Positions 44,746 to 53,330 of a stretch of 64,000 bases of DNA are shown here, piece after piece. The number at the start of each line of letters is the position of its first letter. The stretch's first letter is position 1. A program made the translations under genes and the position numbers. The notes under the pieces were generated by a model. That model was not told the DNA's origin and did not search any database. It worked only from the letters and a program-made list of their open reading frames with translations. The stretch is from Blastococcus tunisiensis (GTDB taxonomy: Bacteria; Actinomycetota; Actinomycetes; Mycobacteriales; Geodermatophilaceae): the NCBI RefSeq assembly GCF_900112815.1, contig NZ_FOND01000004.1, positions 186,001 to 250,000 of the forward strand, given 5' to 3'.

Positions 44746-45668
44746 CCCGCACCGCCGCGACCACCGCACCCGACGACGGCACGACGCCGCCCGGGGCCGG
44801 GCGGCTCGCCACGACCCGCGACCGCCTCCGGCGCGTCCGCGGCCGGCTGGCCCAGGGGTACCACCGGGTGCCCGAGCCGGTGCGCCGGTCGGTCGGCTGG
44901 CTGCGCAGCCCGGAGTTCGTGACGACCAGCTCCAGCCTCGCGTTCTACGCCATGATCTCGCTGCCCCCGATGGTGCTGCTGGGCTTCTGGATCGCCGGCT
45001 GGTTCGTCGACGGGTCCAGCCTCCAGGACCTCGGCAGCCGGGTGACCGACCAGGCGCCCGACGAGCTGCCGGTCGCCGACGTGCTCCGGGCGCTGATCGA
45101 CGTCGCGGGGCAGACCGGCCCGCTCGCCGCGGTGGCCGCCGTCTGGCCGGCCACGACCTACGGGGCCGCCCTGGCGCGCGCGTTCAACGACATCGCACCG
45201 GAGGCCGAGCGGCGCATCCGGGGGTGGAAGGGCCGGGTGCTCGCGCTGGGGATCATCGCCGCGCTGCCCTTCGCCGTCTTCTCCGGGCTGGCCACCGTCT
45301 ACGTCGTACCGCGGCTGCTCGGTGGCGGCGTCTGGCTGCAGGTGGCACTGGGGCTCGGGACGCTGCTGGTCGTCGGGCTGGTCATCGCCCTCATCTACGG
45401 GCTGTTCGAGCTCTGGGAGACGCGGTGGCACGACGTCGCCCTGGGCGCGGCCACCGCGGTCGGCCTGGTCGCCCTGACCACGGGCGGCTACCTGGTCTAC
45501 CTCGAGTTCGCCGACTTCACCGAGCGCTACGGCCCGACGGCCCTGGCCACCGCGGTGCTGCTCGGGCTGTGGTTGCTGCTCGGGAACGCGGCACTGCTGG
45601 CCGGCTACCGCCTCATGTCCCGGCGGGCCCGCCGCCGGGTGCGGTCGGCGCGCCGGCCGCCCGGGTGA
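44742..45668 (+). CDS. YihY/BrkB family membrane protein
   Basis: This 308-residue protein has a basic N-terminal 45 residues and about six membrane segments. The family hallmarks SSLAFYAMISLPPM near residue 65 and the central WPATTYGAALARAFNDIAPE near residue 133 are present. YihY/BrkB proteins are inner-membrane proteins of unsettled function; they were once annotated as ribonuclease BN. The GTG start overlaps the CAP gene stop. Its 3' end overlaps the convergent WYL-regulator gene by 56 bp, which is unusual. Confidence 0.9.
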   Translation: MTRTAATTAPDDGTTPPGAGRLATTRDRLRRVRGRLAQGYHRVPEPVRRSVGWLRSPEFVTTSSSLAFYAMISLPPMVLLGFWIAGWFVDGSSLQDLGSRVTDQAPDELPVADVLRALIDVAGQTGPLAAVAAVWPATTYGAALARAFNDIAPEAERRIRGWKGRVLALGIIAALPFAVFSGLATVYVVPRLLGGGVWLQVALGLGTLLVVGLVIALIYGLFELWETRWHDVALGAATAVGLVALTTGGYLVYLEFADFTERYGPTALATAVLLGLWLLLGNAALLAGYRLMSRRARRRVRSARRPPG

Positions 45669-46605
45669 ACCGCCGACCCCAGTCGCCCACCAACTCGGCC
45701 AGCTCCGGCGGGCCGAGCACGGTGAACTCCGCACCGACCATCCCGAGGGCGAGCGCCGGCCAGCCCAGGTCGTCGGCCGCCATGCTCACGCGGCAGCTCT
45801 CGGCGCCGGTGGGCTCGACGCCGGCCCACTGCCCGATCCGCGCCCGGACCTCGTCCGCCGGGGCCCGCACCTCCACCTCCACGGGGACCGTGGCGCGCCG
45901 GGAGGTGAGGCGGGACCGGACGAACTCCCCGGCGTCGCCGCCGGGCAGGGCCCGCGGCGCGAACCGCACCCCGGTCACCGCGGGGTCGCCGAGCCGATCG
46001 AGGCGGAAGGTCCGCCAGTCCCCGCGGTCGACGTCGAAGGCCACGAGGTACCAGCGCCGGCCGAGCGCGACCAGGCGGAAGGGCTCGACGAACCGATCCG
46101 CGGTCTCCCCCGACGCGGTCGTGTAGCCGAAGCGCAGCCGTTCGGTGTCGCGGCACGCCTGGGCGACGACGGTGAGGGCCTGCGGATCGATCTCGGCGCG
46201 GCTCGGCGACCAGACCGCCGGCACGGTCACCGCGCGCAGGGCGTCCGCCCGCCGCCGCAGCCGCGCCGGGAGCACCTGGACGATCTTGGCCAGGGCCCGC
46301 AGGGACGCCTCCGCCGTCCCGGTGACCGGCGACTGCGCGGCCGCCTGCAGGCCGACCGTCAGCGCGACGGCCTCGTCGTCGTCGAGCACCAGCGGGGGCA
46401 GCACGGCCCCCGGTGCCAGCTCGTACCCCCCGTCCACACCCGGGCGGGCCTGCACCGGGTAGCCGAGGTCGCGCAGCCGGTCGATGTCGCGGCGCAGGGT
46501 GCGCACCGAGACGCCGAGCCGGTCGGCGAGGTCGGCGCCGCCCCAGTACCGGCGGTTCTGCAGCAGCGAGAGCAGGCGCAGCGCTCGGGCGGTGGAATCG
46601 GCCAT
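45613..46605 (-). CDS. WYL-domain transcriptional regulator
   Basis: This 330-residue regulator has an N-terminal winged helix (ADLADRLGVSVRTLRRDIDRLRDLGYPV, residues about 22-50). It also has a central WYL domain (GRRWYLVAFDVDRGDWRTFRLDRL) and a C-terminal WCX-like section. WYL proteins sense nucleic acid or other ligands and usually control neighbouring genes. The ATG at 46605 faces the DinB gene, which starts 93 bp away on the other strand, a pairing often seen in actinobacteria. Its last 56 bp overlap the convergent YihY gene. Confidence 0.92.
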   Translation of the reverse strand: MADSTARALRLLSLLQNRRYWGGADLADRLGVSVRTLRRDIDRLRDLGYPVQARPGVDGGYELAPGAVLPPLVLDDDEAVALTVGLQAAAQSPVTGTAEASLRALAKIVQVLPARLRRRADALRAVTVPAVWSPSRAEIDPQALTVVAQACRDTERLRFGYTTASGETADRFVEPFRLVALGRRWYLVAFDVDRGDWRTFRLDRLGDPAVTGVRFAPRALPGGDAGEFVRSRLTSRRATVPVEVEVRAPADEVRARIGQWAGVEPTGAESCRVSMAADDLGWPALALGMVGAEFTVLGPPELAELVGDWGRRFTRAAGAPTAPGGGPAGT

Positions 46606-46654
46606 GCCGCCAGATTCTCCCCGATTGCGGTCAGGGTCTGGCACTGATCGCCTC

Positions 46655-46660
46655 TAGCGT
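46655..46660 (+). promoter_or_regulatory. -10 element of the DinB gene (TAGCGT)
   Basis: TAGCGT lies 38 bp upstream of the ATG at 46698 and is preceded by the same CT as at 4983. The resulting short leader contains GGAAGG near 46684, which serves as ribosome binding site. Confidence 0.5.
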
Positions 46661-46697
46661 CGTCCTCGACGGATCGAGACGACGGAAGGCGGATCCG

Positions 46698-47219
46698 ATG
46701 ACCGACGCGACCACCCTCACCGCCGAGCGGGCCGACCTGCTCGAGAGCCTGGCGGCGCACCGGCACTTCCTGCGGTTCACCGTGCAGGGGCTGACCGACG
46801 AGCAGGCCCGGCAGCGGCCCACCGCTAGCGAGCTGACCCTCGGCGGGCTGGTCAAGCACGTGGCGCACCAGGAGGCGGGGTGGGTGCGGTTCGTCCTGGA
46901 GGGGCCGGACGCGATGGCCACGCCCACCGACGACGTGGGCTTCCAGACCTGGGCCGACGAGTTCGTCCTGCGGCCCGAGGAGACACTCGCGGGCGTCCTC
47001 GCCGAGTACGTGCAGATCGCGGCACGCACCGACGAGCTGGTGCGCACGATCCCCGATCTCGATGCCACCCACCCGTTGCCGGAGGCACCGTGGTTCCCGC
47101 CCGGCGCCGTCCGGTCGGCCCGGCGGGTGTTCCTGCACATCGTGGCCGAGACCGCCCAGCACGCCGGGCACGCCGACATCCTGCGCGAGACCCTCGACGG
47201 GCAGAAGACGATGGGCTAG
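46698..47219 (+). CDS. DinB family protein (DUF664-like)
   Basis: This 173-residue four-helix-bundle protein belongs to the DinB/YfiT/DUF664 group, whose actinobacterial members include mycothiol-dependent enzymes. Characteristic segments are LLESLAAHRHFLRFTVQGLTDEQ, GGLVKHVAHQEAGWV (metal-ligand His) and VAETAQHAGHADILRE with two further His residues. The three His sites fit a metal centre. It may be a mycothiol-linked detoxification enzyme controlled by the divergent WYL regulator. The reaction is unknown. Confidence 0.88.
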   Translation: MTDATTLTAERADLLESLAAHRHFLRFTVQGLTDEQARQRPTASELTLGGLVKHVAHQEAGWVRFVLEGPDAMATPTDDVGFQTWADEFVLRPEETLAGVLAEYVQIAARTDELVRTIPDLDATHPLPEAPWFPPGAVRSARRVFLHIVAETAQHAGHADILRETLDGQKTMG

Positions 47220-47236
47220 CTAGATCCTCGTCGTCC

Positions 47237-48166
47237 TCACCCCGTGCGGCTCTCCCGGTCGTAGTTGCGCCCCAGGAACTGCGGCACGCGGGCCCACCGG
47301 AAGGCGAAGATCATCACGATCAGCGTCGCCACGTAGGGGATGACGAGCAGGACCTGGCCCGGGATGTCGGTCCCGGCGATCTCCGTCCGGAGCGCGATCA
47401 CGTCCATCGCGGCGAAGAAGAGCGCGCCCGCCACGATGAACTGCGGGCGCCAGCCGCCGAAGAAGGTGAGCGCGATGGCCAGCCACCCGCGGCCGCCCAC
47501 GATGCCCTCGGTGAAGGTGCCGGTGTACACCAGCGGCAGGAAGGCCCCGGCCATCCCCATCAGCGCGCCGCCGGCCGTCGTCGTCCAGAGCCGGGTGCGG
47601 ACGACGGCGATGCCCAGGCTGTCCGCGGCACGCGGGTTCTCGCCCACCGAGCGCAGGTCCAGCCCCGCCCGCGTGCGGTAGAGGAAGAAGTACAGCCCCA
47701 CGGCGAGCAGCCCGGCGAAGTACACCAGCGCGTTGTGCGAGAAGAACACCCTGCCGAGCACGGGGATCTCGCTGAGCAGCGGGATCTCCAGCCGGGGCAG
47801 GGTGTCGGTGCGCGGCGTCGTCGCGGTCTGCCCGATGACCACCCGGTAGAGCAGCCCGGCCAGCCCGGTCGCGGCGAAGAACAGCGCGAGGCCGACGACG
47901 AACTGGTCCAGCCGGAGGACCGTCGTCGCCCACCCCAGCGCGAATCCGAAGACGGCCCCCACACCGGCGGCGAGCAGGATGCCCAGGGTGCTGCTGTCGG
48001 TGGCGAAGCTGATCAGGAAGCCCACCGACGCGCCCAGGAGCATGACGCCCTCCTGCGACACGCTGAAGACACCGGTCAGCCCGCCCAGCATCGTGCCCAG
48101 GGAGGCGAGCAGGAACGGGACCATGGCGACCACGGTGAGCTGGGCCAGGGACGTGAACTCGGTCAT
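47237..48166 (-). CDS. BMP/nucleoside-type ABC permease, subunit 2
   Basis: This 309-residue membrane protein has about eight segments. It resembles the second permease of BmpA-type nucleoside importers: GVFSVSQEGVMLLGA near residue 35 and the cytoplasmic-loop motif SVGENPRAADSLGIAV near residue 190. The ATG overlaps the upstream permease stop (ATGA). It is the last gene of the four-gene operon and ends 18 bp from the convergent DinB gene. Confidence 0.9.
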   Translation of the reverse strand: MTEFTSLAQLTVVAMVPFLLASLGTMLGGLTGVFSVSQEGVMLLGASVGFLISFATDSSTLGILLAAGVGAVFGFALGWATTVLRLDQFVVGLALFFAATGLAGLLYRVVIGQTATTPRTDTLPRLEIPLLSEIPVLGRVFFSHNALVYFAGLLAVGLYFFLYRTRAGLDLRSVGENPRAADSLGIAVVRTRLWTTTAGGALMGMAGAFLPLVYTGTFTEGIVGGRGWLAIALTFFGGWRPQFIVAGALFFAAMDVIALRTEIAGTDIPGQVLLVIPYVATLIVMIFAFRWARVPQFLGRNYDRESRTG

Positions 48167-49248
48167 GCGGCTCTCCTCGCCAGCCGGGCTGCGATCACGT
48201 CGGAGAGCAGCAGGAAGATCAGGATCAGCGCCTCGATGATCAGGACCATCTCGGCCGGCACGCCCACGGTGCGCTGCATCGAGCTGGCGCCGACCTCGAG
48301 GATCGCGATGCCGAAGGCGACCACGGGCACCCAGAGGGCGCTGCCGCGGGCGATCAGCCCGATGATGATGCCGAGCAGCAGGAAGTTGGACTGCATGCCC
48401 TCCAGCGCCCGGCCGTGGACGCCGGCGACCTCCAGTGCCCCGGCCAGACCGCCGAGCGCGCCACCGACGATCAGCGCGACGACCGCGACCTTCTCGACCC
48501 GGATGCCGTTGATGCCGGCGGCCCGCGGGTTCGTGCCGGACGCGCGCAGCTCGAAGCCGGCGGCGGTGCCGCGGGTGACCAGGATCGTCGCGAGGGCGAC
48601 GAGCCCGGCGAGGAGGATGCCCGCGTGCACGCCGGGCGGCCCGCCGATGTCGGGCAGCACCGCCCCCTCCCCCACCCGCTGGGTCGCGGCCACCCCGGCG
48701 GCCGGGTCGGACCAGATCTCCGTGGCCGCGTAGTCGAGGACCTGGAAGGACACGAAGTTCAGCAGCACCGTGCTGAGGATCTCGTTCACCCCGAACCGGC
48801 CCATGAGGAACGCGGCGATGCCGGCCCACACCACGCCGGCGAGCACGCCGGCGAGGATCAGCAGGGGCATCAGGGCGACCATCGGCAGCTCGGCGTAGAC
48901 GATCCCGACCCCGGCCGCCGCGGTCGCACCGACCAGGAGCTGGCCCTCGCCGCCGATGTTGAACCGGTTGACGGCCAGCGGGATCGTGAAGCCCAGGGCC
49001 AGCAGGGTGAGCGGCACCCACTTGGTCAGGGTCTCGGTGAAGCCGAAGCCGGTGCGGAACGACGTGGTGAGGATCGTGCGGAACGCCCCGACGACGTCGT
49101 AGCCCAGCGCGGCGATGACGACGCCGGAGACCAGGAACGCGGCCACGAGGGCGAGGACGTAGGGCAGCAGCCCCCGCAGCAGTCGCGCGGTCAGGCTGGG
49201 TGCGGCGGGCGCGACGGCGTCCGGCTCGGTGAGCACGGGGGTGGTCAT
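48163..49248 (-). CDS. BMP/nucleoside-type ABC permease, subunit 1
   Basis: This 361-residue membrane protein has about nine segments. Family motifs are PLAVNRFNIGGEGQLLVGA near residue 100 and the ATPase-docking loop ASGTNPRAAGINGIRVEK near residue 235. It pairs with the second permease and the fused ATPase to import a nucleoside-like ligand. Both ends overlap neighbours by ATGA, so the operon is tightly coupled. Confidence 0.9.
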   Translation of the reverse strand: MTTPVLTEPDAVAPAAPSLTARLLRGLLPYVLALVAAFLVSGVVIAALGYDVVGAFRTILTTSFRTGFGFTETLTKWVPLTLLALGFTIPLAVNRFNIGGEGQLLVGATAAAGVGIVYAELPMVALMPLLILAGVLAGVVWAGIAAFLMGRFGVNEILSTVLLNFVSFQVLDYAATEIWSDPAAGVAATQRVGEGAVLPDIGGPPGVHAGILLAGLVALATILVTRGTAAGFELRASGTNPRAAGINGIRVEKVAVVALIVGGALGGLAGALEVAGVHGRALEGMQSNFLLLGIIIGLIARGSALWVPVVAFGIAILEVGASSMQRTVGVPAEMVLIIEALILIFLLLSDVIAARLARRAA

Positions 49249-50888
49249 GCGGTCTCCTGGACGCCGGCCATCAGACGGCCGAGCGCGTATGCGTCGTAGT
49301 CGCCGCGCCGGCGCTCGCCGACGATCCGGCCCGAGTAGAGGACCACCATCCGGTCGGCCAGCAGGCTGAGCTCGTCGAGGTCCTCGGAGATCAGCACCAC
49401 CGCACAGCCACGGTCGCGCGCCTCGTGGACGCGCTCGTAGACGAACCGGGCCGATCTCAGGTCCAGGCCACGGGTGGGGTTCTGCAGCACCAGCACCGAC
49501 GGCTCGCGGTCGAACGCCCGCGCCAGGATCAGCCGCTGGATGTTCCCGCCCGACAGGTTGCCGGCCGGCGCGTCCGGCCCGGGCGTCTTGATGGTGTACC
49601 GCTCGATCGTGGCCAGGGCGTGCTCGCGCACCCGCCGCCACTGGATCAGCCCGCCCCGGCGGTGGGCCTTGTCGCGCTGGGACCCCAGCAGCAGGTTGTC
49701 GGTGACCGAGGCGGCGCCGAGGATGCCGTCGCGGTGCCGGTCCTCCGGGACGTAGGCCACCCCCGCGTCCAGCCACCGCCGGGTCGGCCGGCCGGCCAGG
49801 TCCGCGTCGTCGACGCGCACGTCGCCGTCGTGCACCGGACGCACGCCGGCCAGGACCTCGGCCAGCTCCACCTGCCCGTTGCCGGCCACGCCCGCCACAC
49901 CCAGCACCTCCCCCGCGCCGACGGTCAGGTCGACGCCGTGCAGCGCGGGAACCCCCTGGTCGTTGCGCGCGACGAGTCCCGAGACGGCCAGCAGGGGGGC
50001 GCCGGAATCCGGTGCGTGCCCGCTCCGCTGCTCGGCGGGCGCCACCTGGCCGACCGAACCGAGACCGAGGGCGGCGGCCAGGTCGGAGGACGGCTCGGCG
50101 AGCTCGCCGACCATGAGCGAGGCCAGGCCGGTGGCGTCGGTCTCCGCCCGGCGGACCGTCGTCAGGCGCTGCCCGTCGCGCATCACCGAGATGCGGTCGC
50201 AGATGGCCAGCACCTCGCGGACCTTGTGCGAGATGAAGACGATGCTCGTGCCCTCGGCGACGATCTCCCGCAGGGAGGCGAAGAGCCCGTCCACCTCCTG
50301 CGGCGTGAGGTTGGTCGTCGGCTCGTCGAGGATCAGCACGCGGGCACCGCGGTAGAGCACCTTGAGGATCTCCACCCGCTGCCGCGCACCGACCGAGAGC
50401 CGGTCGGTGCGCTCCCGCGGGTCGACGGCCAGGCCGAACCGCTCGGAGAGCTCCGAGACCCGACGGGCGGCGGCGCGCAACCCGCCGGAGCCTCCGCTCG
50501 TTCCGAGGACCACGTTCTCCACCACGGAGTAGCTCGACACCTGCAGCAGGTGCTGGTGCACCATGCCGATCCCGAGCCCGATGGCGTCCCGCGGCGAGCG
50601 GATCTGCACCGTGCGGCCGTCGACCCGGATCTCTCCGGCGTCCGGCCGGTACAGGCCGTAGAGGACGTTCATCAGCGTGGTCTTGCCCGCGCCGTTGCCC
50701 CCGACCAGCCCGTGCACCTCACCGGGTGCCAGCTCGAAGTCGGCGTCGAGGAGGGCGCGGACCGGTCCGAACGACTTGCTGATGCCGGTCATGGTGACCG
50801 GCCGGTCCTGGTCGGGGCCTCGCCCGGAGGCCTCGGAAGCCCCCGGAGCGTGAGCCCCGACCGGACCGGCGGATGCCGGATCGCTCAT
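49245..50888 (-). CDS. BMP/nucleoside-type ABC transporter ATPase
   Basis: This 547-residue protein has two fused ATP-binding cassettes. The first has Walker A GGNGAGKTT near residue 63 and Walker B VLILDEPTTNLTP. The second has a degenerate Walker A (GVAGNGQVE), a signature LSGGNIQRLILARAF and ALVLQNPTRGLD-like Walker B. The N-terminal 30 residues are a hydrophilic extension. The layout matches YufO/NupO-type subunits of purine nucleoside importers. It overlaps the binding-protein gene by four bases (ATGA). Confidence 0.91.
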   Translation of the reverse strand: MSDPASAGPVGAHAPGASEASGRGPDQDRPVTMTGISKSFGPVRALLDADFELAPGEVHGLVGGNGAGKTTLMNVLYGLYRPDAGEIRVDGRTVQIRSPRDAIGLGIGMVHQHLLQVSSYSVVENVVLGTSGGSGGLRAAARRVSELSERFGLAVDPRERTDRLSVGARQRVEILKVLYRGARVLILDEPTTNLTPQEVDGLFASLREIVAEGTSIVFISHKVREVLAICDRISVMRDGQRLTTVRRAETDATGLASLMVGELAEPSSDLAAALGLGSVGQVAPAEQRSGHAPDSGAPLLAVSGLVARNDQGVPALHGVDLTVGAGEVLGVAGVAGNGQVELAEVLAGVRPVHDGDVRVDDADLAGRPTRRWLDAGVAYVPEDRHRDGILGAASVTDNLLLGSQRDKAHRRGGLIQWRRVREHALATIERYTIKTPGPDAPAGNLSGGNIQRLILARAFDREPSVLVLQNPTRGLDLRSARFVYERVHEARDRGCAVVLISEDLDELSLLADRMVVLYSGRIVGERRRGDYDAYALGRLMAGVQETA

Positions 50889-51907
50889 TCGACCGGCGTC
50901 GTGTCGCGCTCGACCTCGATCTCACCGCTGGCGAGCTGCTCGACGACTGCGTCCACCTCGTCGATGACGGCCTGGTCGACGTTCTGCGGGGTCTGCAGCG
51001 AGATGCCCTGGTCGTAGGTCATGCCGAGGTAGCCACCGGTCTCGCCGTCCTCGATCGAGGTCAGGATCTCGTCGAGCATGACCTCGAAGTCGTAGAGCAC
51101 CGAGGTCAGGTAGTGCTCGGGCGCCAGGTTCGACTTGTCCGTGTACTTGGCGGTCATCAGCGCCCCCGCGGGGCCGTCGCTGACCGCCTCGAAGGCGCCG
51201 ACGACGCCGAGGTTCAGCGAGGTCAGGATGACGTCGTTGCCCGCGGCCAGCAGCTGGCTGGTGAACTGCTGCGCCCGGGTGGGGTCGTTGAAGTCACCGG
51301 TCCACACCGGCGTCAGGGTGGCGTCCGAGCCGGAGTCCTCCAGCGCCTGCTCCACGGCGTGCACCTCGGAGTAGGAGAAGGGCAGGGTGACACCGCCCAG
51401 GTAGGCGATCTGACCGGACTCGGACGCGGCGGCGGCCAGCACGCCCAGCGGGTAGAAAGCCAGGTGGAAGTTGCGGTCCAGCACCCAGACGTTCTCCGGG
51501 ACGTCCTCGGGCTCGGTGTCCTGCTCGGCGATGAACACGACGTCGGGGTTCTCCGCCGCGACGGCGACCGTGGCGTCGTAGAACTGGCTGCCGTGCGTCC
51601 AGACGACGTCGTTGCCGTCGGCCACGTACTCCCGGATGACCCGCTCGGCGTCGGGCACCTGCACGCTCTCCGAGTAGGTGATCTCGGCGCCGTGCTGGTC
51701 CTCGGCGGCCTCGAGGGCCTCGAGGCCGAGGAAGTTGTAGTCGGCGTCGGTCGTGGTGCCGGAGAAGACCGCGGCGATCCGGGTCGCGTCGTCCCCTCCA
51801 CCGGCGGCGCCACCGTTCCCCCCGTCGTCTCCGTCGCCTCCGCAGGCGGTGAGGGTGAGCAGCGCCGCGGCGCCGAAGGCGGTCGCGGAGAGTCGGGCAG
51901 ATCGCAT
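50885..51907 (-). CDS. BMP family ABC transporter binding lipoprotein
   Basis: This 340-residue lipoprotein has a signal peptide and lipobox LTACGG (lipidated Cys near residue 22), then a Gly/Asp-rich linker. The PnrA/BMP ligand-binding fold follows: FSGTTTDADYNFLGLEALEAAE, YVADGNDVVWTHGSQFYDATVAVAAENPDVVFIAEQD and DVILTSLNLGVVGAFEAV. PnrA-type proteins bind purine nucleosides; other members bind different small molecules, so the ligand is inferred. It is the first gene of the operon with the ATPase and two permeases. Confidence 0.92.
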   Translation of the reverse strand: MRSARLSATAFGAAALLTLTACGGDGDDGGNGGAAGGGDDATRIAAVFSGTTTDADYNFLGLEALEAAEDQHGAEITYSESVQVPDAERVIREYVADGNDVVWTHGSQFYDATVAVAAENPDVVFIAEQDTEPEDVPENVWVLDRNFHLAFYPLGVLAAAASESGQIAYLGGVTLPFSYSEVHAVEQALEDSGSDATLTPVWTGDFNDPTRAQQFTSQLLAAGNDVILTSLNLGVVGAFEAVSDGPAGALMTAKYTDKSNLAPEHYLTSVLYDFEVMLDEILTSIEDGETGGYLGMTYDQGISLQTPQNVDQAVIDEVDAVVEQLASGEIEVERDTTPVE

Positions 51908-52139
51908 GAGCGGGCACCATCCTCGGGATCGGTGAAGTGCGGACAGATTTCTCTCAGCGCTAAGGCGGGACCAGTGCGCGCGCGGTACCGCAACCCAATC
52001 GAGATACGGGTCCGCGAGGTCCCGCCGCGGGCGTCGAGCGACCGGGCGACATCCGGATCGCGTGCACGCTAGGCACCGTGTGTGTCGGTCCCGAGACGGA
52101 CAGATGTCCGGTGGCGCACCCGCCGTCCCGGGCTCCCCG
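51908..52139. other. Upstream region of the BMP transporter operon
   Basis: The 232-bp gap between the operon start and the end of coxE contains the operon promoter. A TAGCGT (52071-52066, minus strand) and a TTAGCG about 100 bp closer to the gene are candidate -10 elements. The perfect palindrome GCGGTACCGC is at 51981-51990. The segment GCGAGGTCCCGCCG (52014-52027) also occurs upstream of the sugar ABC operon. Confidence 0.45.
52066..52071 (-). promoter_or_regulatory. Candidate -10 (TAGCGT) upstream of the BMP operon
   Basis: It reads TAGCGT on the minus strand inside GTGCCTAGCGTGCAC. If used, the transcript would have a leader of about 150 nt before the binding-protein ATG. Confidence 0.4.
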
Positions 52140-53330
52140 TCAGCGGCGCGCGTCCTCGCGCACCGCCACGACGACCTGCTCCAGCGCCGCGAGGCTGTGG
52201 CCGCTGACGAACGCGTCGCAGTACGGCAGCGCGGCGGCCATGCCCCCGACCAGCGGGGCGTACCCGGGGCCGGCCTTGCGCGGGTTCACCCACACGACCC
52301 GGTGGGCCAGCCGGTGCAGCCGTCGCATGGCGTCCGCGACGTCGTCGGGGTCGTCCTGGGCCCACCCGTCGGACAGCACGACGACGACGGCACCGCGGGC
52401 CATCCCCCGCCGGCCGTGGTCGGCGACGAACCGGCCGATCCCCGCGGCCAGCCGGGTGCCGCCGGCCCACTCCGACGACGCCGCCCCGGCGCGGGCCAGC
52501 GCCTGGTCGGGATCCCGGACGGCGAGCTGCCGGGTCAGCCGGGTGAGCCCGGTGGAGAAGACGAACGCCTCCGCCCGCGCCCCGGCGACCGCCCCCTGCA
52601 GCAGGGTCAGGTAGACCCGCGTGTAGGGCTCCATCGAGCCGGAGACGTCGCAGAGCAGCACCAGCCGGCGCGGCGTCGTCCGCCGGACCGCGTGCACCAG
52701 CCGGGCGGGGTCGCCACCGGTGCGCTGGGCGGCACGGACGGTGCGCCGCAGGTCGAGCCGGTCGCCCGACCGCCGGCTGGCCCGGCTGCGACGGCTCCGG
52801 CGGACCGGCGTGCTGAGCACCAGCCGCCGCACCAGCTCCCGGACGCCGGCCAGCTCGTCCGCGCCGAGGTCGGCGAAGGAGGTGTGCCGCAGCCGCTCCT
52901 CGGCGGAGGCCGCCGCCAGCCGCACCTCGCGCTCGTCCCCGTCGCCCCCGTCGCCCGGCGTGCCCGGCGCCGCGCCCGCCTCCCCCGGCTGGGTCGGCCG
53001 GTCGTCCGGGGGCGTGGGCCGGGTGTGCGGCTCGCTGCCCACCGGTGGCGGGGCGGTCGGGTCGCCGCGGCTGTCGGCCGGGTCCAGCCGGCCGTCGAAG
53101 ATCGCGGAGAACACCGCGTCGAACACCGGCAGTTGCGCCCGGTCGGTGACCAGCGCGACCCGGCAGGTCCAGTACAGCGCCGACCGGTCGACCGGCGGCA
53201 CCAGCTGCAGCGCCCGTGCCAGGCCCGCGGCCCGCTCGGGCGGCGCCGGCAGCCCGGCCCGGTGCAGCGCCGTCGTCAGTCCGACGGCGAGCGGGCCGGC
53301 GCCCACCACGACCTGCCCGAGGTCAGCCAC
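52140..53330 (-). CDS. coxE: CoxE-like von Willebrand factor A protein
   Basis: This 396-residue protein has a Pro/Asp-rich middle and a C-terminal VWA domain with the MIDAS motif DVSGSMEPYTRVY near residue 235 and a second loop LSDGWAQDDPDD. CoxE proteins work with the CoxD ATPase in maturing the CO dehydrogenase active site (the copper-sulfide-molybdenum centre). The GTG start overlaps the coxD stop by eight bases. It is the last gene of the accessory unit. The partner gene and the upstream form I coxL support the name. Confidence 0.88.
   Translation of the reverse strand: MADLGQVVVGAGPLAVGLTTALHRAGLPAPPERAAGLARALQLVPPVDRSALYWTCRVALVTDRAQLPVFDAVFSAIFDGRLDPADSRGDPTAPPPVGSEPHTRPTPPDDRPTQPGEAGAAPGTPGDGGDGDEREVRLAAASAEERLRHTSFADLGADELAGVRELVRRLVLSTPVRRSRRSRASRRSGDRLDLRRTVRAAQRTGGDPARLVHAVRRTTPRRLVLLCDVSGSMEPYTRVYLTLLQGAVAGARAEAFVFSTGLTRLTRQLAVRDPDQALARAGAASSEWAGGTRLAAGIGRFVADHGRRGMARGAVVVVLSDGWAQDDPDDVADAMRRLHRLAHRVVWVNPRKAGPGYAPLVGGMAAALPYCDAFVSGHSLAALEQVVVAVREDARR

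Noticed and set aside
51961-52051. Possible 30-codon upstream ORF in the BMP operon leader (minus strand, starting ATGTCG)
   Set aside because: The ATG lies 15 bases from the candidate -10 rather than 6-7, has no ribosome binding site, and codon use is uninformative at this length.
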